The notes under the pieces: generated by a model | Told to the model about the DNA's origin: nothing | Databases searched by the model: none | The model's input: the letters and a program-made list of their open reading frames with translations, nothing else | In this document: positions 23,401 through 34,225 of the stretch, one piece after another | Numbering within the stretch: position 1 is the first letter of the stretch | How the letters are laid out: each line of letters starts with the position of its first letter | Program-made: the position numbers and the translations under genes | Assembly: GCF_026914265.1 (NCBI RefSeq) | Contig: NC_069131.1 | Span: 448,001 to 512,000 of the forward strand | Reading direction: 5' to 3' | DNA length: 64,000 nucleotides | Origin: Mya arenaria | Taxonomy: Eukaryota > Mollusca > Bivalvia > Myida > Myidae

Positions 23401-26400
23401 TTCAGACTGGGCACCGGAAGTGCTGTCACTCTGTAAGGAGTTCCGGGACAAGGGCGTGGTCGGTATCGACCTGGCAGGGCTAGAGTTCCAACCAGGAACG
23501 CCCGCGGAGGAGTGTGCACTAAAGAAAGTCTTTCAAGTAAGGAACGTGCCGTATTGAGGTTCCATTCTTGGTCAGAAACAGACAGGTTTGGAGCAATGAA
23601 CATGAGGCAGCAATAGAAATAACAACGGATAAACGAAAAACGCAATTAATAATTTCATCAACGGTTTCTTTCGCTTGTTTGCCACTAGGAATTTTAACTG
23701 CTCGGATTTTATTCAATCTCAAATACATGCATGCGGACACTACCTGACACATCCACGTACAATGCCAGAAACATCTACGCACACTACACCACGTAAACTA
23801 TCCGGTACTTCCACGTACACTATCCGGTACTTCCACGTACACTATCCGGTACTTCCATCTACACTATCCATTTCCTACCCTGGAATGATAAAAGAAGATC
23901 ATGTAAATGTAGTTAACGTTTTAAACATACCAGCTCTCAACAATGCACATACAACGTATATATAAATATGTATGTATACATGTAAATCTATTGTAGGAGG
24001 CGGCGGCGTGCGGAATACACAGGACAGTACACGCGGGGGAGATCGGCACCGCCAGGGCCGTCAGGGAGGTACATCGACTGGATTTAGATACTTATAACTG
24101 ATACAAATGATTTTTTTTATAAGGTCCCCTCATTGGTTTATCCAGTGCTCGTTTCTTAAAAGTAGTTAGTAAATAATAGCGGACACGACATGGACAAACG
24201 TTATGGACAAACGTTGACACGAAATGGACAAACGTTATGGACAAATGTTGACACGACATGGACAAACGTTGACACGACATGGACAAACGTTGCGGACAAA
24301 CGTTGACACGACATAGACAAACGTTATGGACAAACGTTGTCACGACATGGACAAACGTTATGGACAAACGTTGACACGACATGGACAAACGTTATGGACA
24401 AACGTTGACACGACATGGACAAACGTTGACACGACATGGACAAACGCTATGGGCAAACGTTGACACGACATGGACAAACGTTGACACGACATGGACAAAC
24501 GTTATGGACAAACGTTGACACGACATGGACAAACGTTATGGACAAACGTTGACACGACATGGACAAACGTTACGGACAAACGTTGACACGACATGGACAA
24601 ACGTTATGGACAAACGTTGACACGACATGGACAAACGTTGACACAACATGGACAAACGTTATGGACAAACGTTGACACGACATGGACAAACGTTGACACA
24701 ACATGGACAAACGTTATGGACACACGTTGACACGACATGGACAAACGTTGACACGACATGGACAAACGTTACGGACAAACGTTGACACGACATGGACAAA
24801 CGTTACGGACAAACGTTGACACGACATGGACAAACATTATGGACAAACGTTGACACGACATGGACAAACGTTGACACGACATGGACAAACGTTGGATTTA
24901 TATTGACACTGATTTTCTGATATTCCCGATTACATAGTGTTAGTTGTATGCTTTAATAAATAAAGATGTACATGTGTGAGTATGATTTATTTACTTGTAT
25001 TGTTGGCATTGGCCAGTCGGTTTGTGTTTGGTGATGAGCGGTACGTTCACCCCGTTAAATCACACTTATACGGCATACGAGGTGCATGAATTAGTCATTA
25101 TAAATGTTCGTAAGAGTTTGCGTTACTTGCTTATTTTTGCCACCATGCCCATATCGTGACGTTAGCTTCGTTTCATTGAGCTATGTTTGCCATTAGACGT
25201 AGCGTAACGTCGTGGTGTAGCGTCATGGTTTTACGTCGTGGCGTAACGTCGTGGCGTAACGTCGTGTCGTGGTGTTACGTCGTGGCGTAGCGTCGTGAAC
25301 CGATTATTGGGGATCTTAATAAGATTTACATATTTGCTACGTATAATTAAGCTTGGCTTTACTTGAATATCTGCAGGCTATAGACGAGATGAAGGCAGAG
25401 CGTATCGGACACGGGTACCACGCGTACGATGACCCGGAAGTTTACAAGAAGGTGATCAATGAACACATCCACCTGGAGACATGCCCCATCTCCTCCATCC
25501 TCACCAAGGCCTGCGACAGTGACGTCACTAAACATCCCCTCAGAAAGTCAGTAAAGCGGCTAAAATCGTACGTTTATCTTGTCCAACAGATAGGGTGAAG
25601 GGCTTATGACAAGCAACCCAATATTCTCTTTAATAGAAAGGTTGTAAATCATAAAGTGAGCGTGTACATGTTATGGAAGCTGCACGTTGATGTAGGGTAA
25701 TACTCGCAAAAATCACTTTCCTCGTGATTCTGTGCCTGTCATTGTATACCTGTAGAATCTACTAGGTTTCTGTAGTAAGGACACTTACGTCCTTTGACCC
25801 CCCCACCCCCTGTCTGTAGAAACTGAGTATGGCATAAATTTCTGTTGCAGTTGTGGTATGTTTCAGAAGTATGGTGAGGTGATACGGAGTGTTTGGCCAT
25901 GTAACACTCGCTCTTATCAGTACATAATTTTATTTCAGTCTAATAAATCCATGTTTGGACAAAATTCGAAAGGACCCTGTGCTTTAATTTGAACCAGTTT
26001 AGGGTACTTGTGAATTGTGTCAAGTCTCAGTTACTGTTTAAGGCAATGCATTATATTAATGACATACGTGTTCAAGTATGTGTAGAATTCTATGTTTGCT
26101 AGTTGAACTTATCGAATGTGGCTAGATGCACTAATATTACCTCCTGTCATCAAGCAACTGTGGTTTTCTTGGTTCGTTTTCTATGATGCGTTTCTCTCGC
26201 TCTGGCGAAGTTTGTGGGGGACGGGGTGAGCTTCTTACTCAGCATCGGTTACCCAACGGCTCAAACTCAGCCTACTCTAAGCGTACCTCAATACGAAGAA
26301 CTAATACAATGTAGAATGGTTGTTGAGTTGTACCCCTCTGTGTATGTCCAGATTTGTGAAGGACGGGGTAAGCTACTCGCTCAACACCGACGACCCTGTT

Positions 26401-27514
26401 GTCCTGGGTAACACACTCACCGACGACTACAAGTTCGCCTCCGACATGGGCATCACCGACGAGGAGATTATACGAGGGGTCAGTCTGAGTAATTTTCTAA
26501 GTTTGAATGCAATGAATTAGTAGAAGATTGATTTCCCTTTGTATCGATGAATATCTCCGTCAGGTGTCGCACGTTAAATAGATGCACGAGGTTTTCGTGC
26601 AAATCTCAGTTTAAGCTCATTCAGCTTTGGGCAGCCGATGAACACGAACGTAAATTTTAAGATTTTGTTGTGCATTTTGAAACGGTTGAACATGATAAAA
26701 CGAAGGTACAGAAAGTAAATGATATGATGTGTTTTCATGTTAAGCCTTATAATAATACATGCAGTGTTTATATGAAATATATATGATAAATATTTTTGTT
26801 ACATGTACATATCAGTCGGTTGCCCGAGTGCTAAATACTAATTACAATTTAGAAATTGAATTTGTTTTTTGCCATTATTTTGGAGAATGGACTGGAAAGG
26901 GAAATGCATTGCCAAGCAGTATTTAAAACTAACATAATTATGAATTAATATTTCATGACAAACACACTTTGTTGTTATGTTACAGGGTAGTTTTAATTCA
27001 TGTTTGGTCCGCCGAGATTAATGAATAATTCATGTTTGCCAGTGTTTGCACTTCTAATCAATAGTTTTAATCTCATAGCTTAATGTATCGCTTTCATAAT
27101 GTATTTGCTCAGCATTAATTGGATCCTATTTTTTTATCTGCGTGAAACATTGTTGAAATATTGTTGAATAATTTGATACACTGCATTCATTAAATGCATG
27201 ACACACGGTAATTGATATAGGCAGTCATGACACACGGTAATTGATATAGGCAGTCATGACACACGGTAATTGATATAGGCAGTCATGACACACGGTAATT
27301 GATATAGGCAGTCATGACACACGGTAATTGATATAGGCAGTCTTGGAAATAACAATAATGCCGTTATAACAACGAATGATTTCTTGTATTACAGATTTTC
27401 AACGCAGCCCGGTGCTGTTTCTCGGACGTGGAGGAGCGGAAGTCCCTGGTCCGCCAGCTGAAGGAAGTGTATGGTCCCAAGTACGACTACCAGAGTATAC
27501 ATCCACACAAATAA
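17411..27514 (+). CDS. ADA: Adenosine deaminase, complete, nine coding exons
   Basis: Deaminates adenosine and deoxyadenosine to inosine in purine salvage. Coding exons: 17411-17479, 20806-20867, 21744-21872, 22651-22907, 23406-23536, 23997-24068, 25377-25546, 26352-26478, 27395-27514; 1137 nt, 378 residues (human ADA1 has 363). All junctions are GT-AG and the frame is continuous. Catalytic parts are intact: HVHLDG (zinc His27 and His29), TVHAGE (zinc His228 and Glu231), IGHGYH (His252) and NTDDP (Asp310, Asp311). The 62 nt and 72 nt exons match the sizes of human ADA exons 2 and 7, whereas the 257 and 170 nt exons each correspond to two human exons fused. An AG at 17373-17374 before the start codon suggests a 5'UTR intron upstream. 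The absence of a signal peptide argues for cytosolic ADA1 and against the secreted ADGF/ADA2 group. Confidence 0.97.
17932..19640. repeat. 27 bp minisatellite in ADA intron 1, about 63 copies
   Basis: The unit contains TATATCTCGAGGTCGGGAGT followed by GCTATGT or GCTGTGC. A truncated unit, CTCGAGGkCGCTATATCTCG, recurs near 18495, 19077 and 19608, marking large internal duplications. The 27 bp length keeps several frames open, which explains ORFs of up to 624 codons. Confidence 0.97.
20157..20737. repeat. 38 bp minisatellite in ADA intron 1 carrying CACGTG boxes
   Basis: About fifteen 38 bp units share CGGCGGTCAACTTCC and end TCTCACGTG. Fourteen units contain CACGTG and eight contain TCACGTGA. 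The array ends about 70 bp before ADA exon 2. Confidence 0.95.
21243..21415. mobile_element. pogo/Tigger-type MITE in ADA intron 2
   Basis: Terminal inverted repeats of about 20 bp (CAGTCGAACCCCGTTGGCTC and, reversed from the right end, CAGTCGAGCCCCGTTGGCTC), flanked by TA on both sides. The interior repeats the CTTGGCTCGAA motif. The CAGT...ACTG ends with TA duplications fit the Tigger/pogo group. It is 173 bp long and non-coding. Confidence 0.85.
21977..22288. mobile_element. 312 bp MITE with GC-rich interior in ADA intron 3
   Basis: The ends are inverted repeats of about 38 bp: ATGCACCAGTCAATTGTAAC at the left, and the reverse complement ending at 22288 on the right, extending into CCACGSCCCCMAGGTCCGG. 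The interior is rich in GGGG and CCGGGG runs. Opposed ORFs across it are by-products of the inverted ends. The superfamily is not determined. Confidence 0.82.
23767..23875. repeat. Short 22 bp tandem repeat in ADA intron 5
   Basis: About four units containing CACTATCCGGTACTTCCACG lie in the intron after the exon ending at 23536. Confidence 0.85.
24174..24893. repeat. Two-module minisatellite (21 and 13 bp) in ADA intron 6
   Basis: Modules GGACAAACGTTGACACGACA(T) of 21 bp and GGACAAACGTTAT of 13 bp alternate irregularly, often as a 34 bp pair. About 42 occurrences of ACAAACGTT are present. Confidence 0.93.
25194..25300. repeat. Degenerate short tandem repeat in ADA intron 6
   Basis: Loose repeats of ACGTCGTGGCGTA-like units of 11 to 16 bp. 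Confidence 0.75.
26208..26251 (+). pseudogene. Decayed partial duplicate of the ADA NTDDP-exon start
   Basis: The sequence TTTGTGGGGGACGGGGTGAG and its continuation read as a diverged copy of the first 44 bases of the true exon at 26352, with roughly three-quarters identity and no indel. It lies about 140 bp upstream of that exon and translates as KFVGDGVSFLLS against KFVKDGVSYSLN. The catalytic NTDDP is not preserved (it reads SIGYP), so it cannot replace the exon. Confidence 0.6.
27190..27345. repeat. 29 bp tandem repeat in ADA intron 8
   Basis: Five near-identical units containing CAGTCATGACACACGGTAAT lie shortly before the last ADA exon. Confidence 0.95.
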
Positions 27515-28450
27515 CACACCGTCTAGTTATAGGACTCAGATTTATTCATTATTGGATTGTGTTATATACGAAATGTCACAAATATTTCGCGTTACTTATT
27601 AAGCTTTTTAATAATTTCTAATACAAAAGTTTATGGAACTCATTGTGGCAAAAATATGAAGCTCGCCACTAGCTCGCTTTCAAACTTTTCCTACACTCGT
27701 TCTATATTTTTGGTGTATTAAGTTGCCATCTTTATCTAGAATTGTCGCAGATAATAATACAGCCTTAATAACGTTACCAAAACATGAAACAAGCATGGTA
27801 CAAAGTGAATTGTTATTGAAAACTTGCTGTTCGACATGACAGTGTACATCCGAATAACTAACATATAAGGGCGCTAATTGAAGATGAGTATTGTATCGCT
27901 ATGAAGTATTTGTATGTGAATGTGCCCATGTTTATGCGCTTTATGTGGAATAGAAAAATTGAGCCCGGACGTTCATACCGAATGTAACGCCCACATAATA
28001 GGAATCAATCCTTTAATATTGTTGGGATTAATATGAATGTTAGTAGTGTTTGTGTTGATGTGAACTACTTTTGAGTGCGACGCCATAAAATTGCATATAA
28101 TGAGCTTATATGATATCCTACACAGCATTATTGTGATCTTGTTGAGTGTGATGAACGCACTCGAGTAAACTACTTGTAGTGATGCTTCTAGCGTAAGCTT
28201 CAAATCACATCATAAAACACTATCATGAGTTTTCTTCGTACTTTCTGTTTTCTGTTTCAATAAGGACGTATAATGACGAGTTACCAAACAGCTGTAAATG
28301 TTGATTTCGTTTTGTATATTATACCATTAACCTCAAACAATTAATGACTTGATTTAACACTTTGTTACATATAACTTGTCCTTTAAAGAAATGATGTGCT
28401 ATTGCTTACATCATGTTAACGCATGCACGTCAATTCACCTGTTCTGTTTC
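27515..28450. other. ADA 3' flank
   Basis: It presumably contains the ADA 3'UTR. I find no convincing AATAAA close to the stop codon and no other feature. Confidence 0.4.
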
Positions 28451-29372
28451 AGTACAGGCTGTGTTCCATGTACACTGATTGAGTACAGGCTGTGTTCCAT
28501 GTACACTGATTGAGTACAGGCTGTGTTCCATGTACACTGATTGAGTACAGGCTGTGTTCCATGTACACTGATTGAGTACAGGCTGTGTTCCATGTACACT
28601 GATTGAGTACAGGCTGTGTTCCATGTACACTGATTGAGTACAGGCTGTGTTCCATGTACACTGATTGTGTACAGGCTGTTTTCCATGTACACTGATTCAG
28701 TACAGGCTGTGTTCCATGAACACTGATTGAGTACAGGCTGTGTTCCATGTACACTGATTGAGTACAGGCTGTGTTCCATGTACACTGATTGAGTACAGGC
28801 TGTGTTCCATGTACACTGATTGAGTACAGGCGGTTTTCCATGTACACTGATTGAGTACAGGCTGTGTTCCATGTACACTGATTCAGTACAGGCTGTGTTC
28901 CATGTACACTGATTGAGTACAGGCTGTTTTCCATGTACACTGATTGAGTACAGGCTGTGTTCCATGTACACTGATTCAGTACAGGCTGTGTTCAATGTAC
29001 ACTGATTGAGTACAGGCTGTGTTCCATGTACACTGATTAAGTACAGGCTGTGTTCCATGTACACTGATTGAGTACAGGCTGTTTTCCATGTACACTGATT
29101 GAGTACAGGCTGTTTTCCATGTACACTGTTTGAGTACAGGCTGTTTTCCATGTACACTGATTGAGTACAGGCTATTTTCCATGTACACTGATTCAGTACA
29201 GGCTGTATTCCATGTACACTGATTCAGTACAGGCTGTATTCCATGTACACTGATTCAGTACAGGCTGTATTCCATGTACACTGATTCAGTACAGGCTGTA
29301 TTCAATGTACACTGATTCAGTACAGGCTGTATGCCATGTACACTGATTCAGTACAGGCTGTATGCCACGTAC
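28451..29372. repeat. 31 bp minisatellite, about 30 copies
   Basis: Units contain GAGTACAGGCTGTGTTCCAT followed by GTACACTGATT. Variants GATTGAG, GATTCAG, CTGTTTTCC and CTGTATTCC cluster, with the CAG/TATT form filling the right end. Minus-strand ORFs of up to 240 codons are by-products. Confidence 0.96.
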
Positions 29373-32339
29373 GTAATCGTGTGATCTGATGATTAATAAT
29401 TTTATTTTTTATATTTTATATTTTTTTATTGTTTACATTTTGTTTCTTTGTATTATCGGACTTTGCATCCGACTTTGCAGTTTTATATCTCCATCCGTAA
29501 TGAAATGCATAATTACATTTTTACTTAAATCATCATAACATTTTACATCTTGCTACAATTAACTTTTAGGTCACATTCTGTGAGATCAGAAACTTGTCTA
29601 TTAATGATACACGCTTTGTCATTTTACACATGCCCAAATGTCTGTTCCCTTTTAATTCGACCTTTTCATCCGCTGAAATATTGGTGTCAAGTCGCGCTTA
29701 ACGCGAGGAATTAGCTTTAAGTTCAGAAGCAGTCAATTGTGTAAAACTGGATAAGTTATCCACTGGTTATGTTTTGGCTAGTTTGCACAATAAGCAATTT
29801 GATTGGACAGCAGTTGCTTTGGATAACTATTGACCAATCAACAAACAAAGTTTTGGCCAGTGTTCTACAATTGGCTTCAGCTAATGGTCTGACAGAATGT
29901 GGTTTAAAAGGTGCTAACACAAGCTGCCATGTTGTCCTCGACTGTAGATTGTTTCAATTTCATGAGGTTTAGAATTCGCCACACTCTGAAGTCATCAACT
30001 GAAAGCAGTGACAGCAAGGTTGTATTTCACGAAAATTAAACCGTCACGAAACTTTACCAGTCTACAGTATTTGGGTTTTGTGAAGCCAGTACAGTGTTGT
30101 TACTGTTAACCCTGTGAGTTATATAATAAATGTTGAACAAATGAAAGGCGTTATTACAGTTCCTACACAGAACGGTGGTCTCAGTCCCACCACCAGCCAT
30201 GATTATAATCATGGTCATTTTAAACGTTTTGTCTTCCGGGAGATACGTTGAATAGCGGTCCCGTGTGACAGTGTTATGCACTTGTGCATGTTAAAAAAAT
30301 CAGGGTAGCTCTAACCAGGGTTACATTCTGTCTGTGCACTATGCTCCAAGAAACATAAAATGACTAATAATCTTATCGGAGCACTCGCCGATTGGGCAAG
30401 GGCCGAGTGCGAGTATAAATAAGCTTAGACAACACCAGGTTTTGTTCAAAGAGCGGCTCACCGCGAGTGCTTCGGTGGCCGCCGCCCCGTTAAAAAAGTT
30501 GGACCACTCTATATGTCATTCATCGAAGAGCCCGTGGCATTTGGGGCTCAAAATTACTCATTTGGAGAATATCCCACAAAACGGTGGGAATAAAACTCCC
30601 CTTTGGCATCAAAAATATGTTTCAGTCACACTTGGGGATGTGACGGGGTCAAGCCATAATGCAGCCATATGGCGCGGGCAGATCTTTAGAACTGACTCAA
30701 CAACAACAACAACAACAACAACAACGGGTTTTGTAACCACACGTGTATGATATACATGTACATGTCAGTGATAGAGCATTTGCTAAGGATGAGGAACGTC
30801 GCATGTCTAAACATCGACAGCGTCAAGTGGAAGAACTGCGAATCTCTAATTCATTGTCATTTTTCTTTTACTGAGTATGGATGATGAAATTTGCTGCCAT
30901 TAGATAAAATATAAAAATACTGTTGAAAGAAATAATTGGAAATATTTTTGAAGGCTTTTTAAGATTTGCAAATTTTAGTTTTATTATATAACCGACACTC
31001 GCATTTGATTCAAAATTATGAGTTTACGATATTTTGTCACACGCGTGTTGATACCGGGCCAATGCAAAGATAATTGTTTCAAACGATACCGACACGGGTT
31101 TATTTTAAATTTAATGCATAATTCTCTTCACTTAATTGTGAAGTACAAACAGTATAGCCGCAACGTGAAATTTACGCCACGGTAACGTATTTTTGTGTAT
31201 TACAATTTCTTTTGTACGAGAGGTTCGAGCACTAAATATAATAATACATTGATACAATGTTACACATTTGCTTTGTTACTTCGTAAATGTTTTACTTCGT
31301 GACTATACCTTATCATTATTATATATTATGCTGGTTATTACACATTTAGAATGTTTCTAAGGGAGGTAATAAACAGTGATGGAAATATAGCTCAAATTGT
31401 TTTGCATCCATAAGTTCCTCAAAATTCGGCCTACACGTGCCAGACCCGATCTCCCTTCAAACAGACTTACATTAAACGTTTCAAAAACATTATTGGTTAA
31501 AAAAAGGAATTCGAATGTGTTTTTTTATAAAGCAATACCTTTTTAATCCTTTCTACAGTTTGAACATTTTATTTAAAACATAAAACAATGAAAATGTCTC
31601 CAAAGAGGGACATTTAAATTAAATGTCTTCAACCTTAACATGTTGCATTTCAAAGCAAACAAACCAATGTTCATTTTTCTCAAATTATGACTTTACACAC
31701 CATTTCTAAATATTCAAGTTTCAGCATTGAAATTTAATGACCGACATATGAAGTTGCCAGCATTTTTAAACTTCATGAGGACTTTTGTGCCCTCGTGTTT
31801 TATTCGTTTTATAAACACGAGTAAGAATGTTCATGATTTAAGGGGTCTCGGAATTAGACTGACTTGTAATCGGAATATGTAAATGCTACTCCACCCATAA
31901 GGCATAAAAACACGTTTGGTTCGGGTTACCCAACCCTACCTACGAATAGGCGCCGACCCTAAAAAAAGCCTACATACCCTTCCTATTCCTGAAAAAGCAT
32001 GTTACCCTAACCAAACCATTTTTGGCTTAACCAAGTTTATTGAAATTATACAACCATGTTATAATGAACAACGTTCAATGAATGGCGTGCGGTTGAAGTG
32101 ATAAGCGTTGTAATTTATCCGCACACAACTTACTGAACGCTTATACTATGCATTCTTGTTACTATTCCGATATTTGGGGGTGATGTTTAGCCTACAACAA
32201 AGGAACCACACTCAGACATGGTGCGGTGTGCGTTTCTTACCTCGTGTAAAATGTTTTTTACAATTCCTGCATTCAGAAAACATTTGTTTCCAAGTCAACT
32301 TATGTCCGTGCAATTGAATGAATTTGACGGGATCTTGGT
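29373..32339. other. Intergenic between ADA and UQCC1
   Basis: Mostly AT-rich without recognisable exons. A compositionally distinct GC-richer block at about 30375-30730 ends in a (CAA)n run. It includes TCACCGCGAGTGCTTCGGTG and may be an interspersed element of unknown class. The ORF across it (30442-30750) has no family that I recognise. Confidence 0.4.
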
Positions 32340-33100
32340 ACTTGTAACCATCATCATTCAAGGGGCAATTATTAAAGCCAGTTATGGGCCTTGGAAGTTT
32401 TAACTCTCATTTAAGGGTCATAATTTGACAATCATTTAAGCCAGTTATAGGCCTTGAAAGTTCTAACTCTCATCATTAAAGGGACAACACTTGGCAATTA
32501 TTAAAGCCAGTTATGGGCCTCGAAATGTCTAACTCTGATCATTAAAGGGACAACACTTGGCAATTATTAAAGCCAGTTATGGGCATTGAAAGTTCTAACT
32601 CTCGTCATTATAGGGACAACACTTGGCAATTATTAAAGCCAGTTATGGGCCTCGAAAGTTCTAACTCTCATCATTAAAGGGACAACACTTGGCAATTATT
32701 AAAGCCAGTTATGGGCCTCGAAAGTTTTAACTCTCATCATTATAGGGACAACACTTGGCAATTATTAAAGCCAGTTATGGGCCTCGAAAGTTTTAACTCT
32801 CACCATTAAAGGGACAACACTTGGCAATTATTAAAGCCAGTTATGGGCCTTGAAAGTTCTAACTCTCATCATTAAAGGGACAACACTTGGCAATTTTTAA
32901 AGCCAGTTATGGGCCTTGAAAGTTTTAACTCTCGTCATTAAAGGGACAACACTTCGCAATTATTAAAGCCAGTTATGGGCCTTGAAAGTTCTAACCCTCG
33001 TCATTAAAGGGACAACACTTGGCAATTATTAAAGCCAGTTATGGGCCTTGAAAGTTCTAACTCTCGTCATTAAAGAGACAACACTTGGCAATTATTAAAA
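32340..33100. repeat. 66 bp tandem repeat, about 11 copies
   Basis: Units contain ATTATTAAAGCCAGTTATGG, then GAAAGTTCTAACTCTC and AAAGGGACAACACTTGGCA. The first unit and the last are diverged. Confidence 0.95.
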
Positions 33101-34225
33101 CCAGAGTTATGTGTCCTGGTACCATGGCAACATGTGTACCATCAGTTACATGGATGTGACCACGGTCAGAGAGTTTACAAACAACAATGCCGACCATACA
33201 AATGGTAAGACAATACAGTACATAAACTAAAGAATATGTTGCTGATGACACACTGAATATATTGACCTGTACTGATAAGAAAATAGACTCTGTTATTAAT
33301 AGTTATCTGCACAGAGGACAGCTGCAGTTTGCTTCCTAGCCCATATACTACATTGTATACATCATTTATATATTGATTCAATGTAACCAGACTTTTTTTA
33401 GGAAAAAAACAACTCAACTATGGCAATAACCCTTTCAAAGCATCAAGTACTGACTGTTTTCAATAATAACAGGCATTTATATACAGTTAAAATGAAAAAT
33501 AAAACAAAATACTGTAGATATTTACATTTCATTGTAACACAAAAATACTAGTCATCATAAGGAAACAGATTTTGTGCAATGTGAAAACATGCATTTTTAA
33601 TAAATTAATAAACAAAACACAAAACCTATAACAAAAATGTATCAGTCTGCAAGTTTTTTCTTACCAGGAAACTATAACTGCCCTACAAAAAGCATGTTAA
33701 TTGCAGGGAAATAAACAACAGAAGTTTGAAAACTTAAGTTTAAATGAGGATAATAACATTTCATTGATAAATTTATCCATGCATGCTTTTATCCATACTA
33801 GAACAATAGCTCAGGCATCGCAAGTAAGTCTTTTAATCAAAGATTCCAAAGTGAATTTGCAAAAAACTCCACCAGCTACTTTGGTAAAACTGCTCAGGAT
33901 ATGACCTGTGGTTTTACTTTCCACCGGCTTTGACCCCGCTGATAACGTTGTTGTTGTTTACATTATACCGCCTTATAGACACATCTTTCATAAATCCATT
34001 CATTCTATTTAATGTATGCTGATATGCTCATATGATCTATTGTTGTCATGACACCAAACTTTCCAACAGATCCCTGTCGTGTCAGTTTCACCTGGACAGC
34101 AGTTCTTTACTGTTTCTGCCACTTCTTGTATCCCATTTCCAGAGTAGTGTAACAATGATGGTTTGATTCTCACAAGAACTCTTGTTACACTTGCAATGTT
34201 TTGTATGATTTCCCACAAGACCCAG
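33101..34225. other. 3' flank of UQCC1
   Basis: Downstream of the UQCC1 stop codon on the minus strand. It probably includes its 3'UTR; no polyadenylation signal stands out and I see no other gene. Confidence 0.4.

Noticed and set aside
26214-26411. A 65-codon plus-strand ORF
   Set aside because: It covers the decayed exon copy and then runs into the true ADA exon in the wrong frame.
28435-29157. A 240-codon minus-strand ORF
   Set aside because: By-product of the 31 bp array; the three frames are read in turn along the repeats.
30442-30750. A 102-codon ORF ending in poly-Thr
   Set aside because: The poly-Thr is a (CAA)n-type run and no protein family is recognisable; kept only as an unexplained block.
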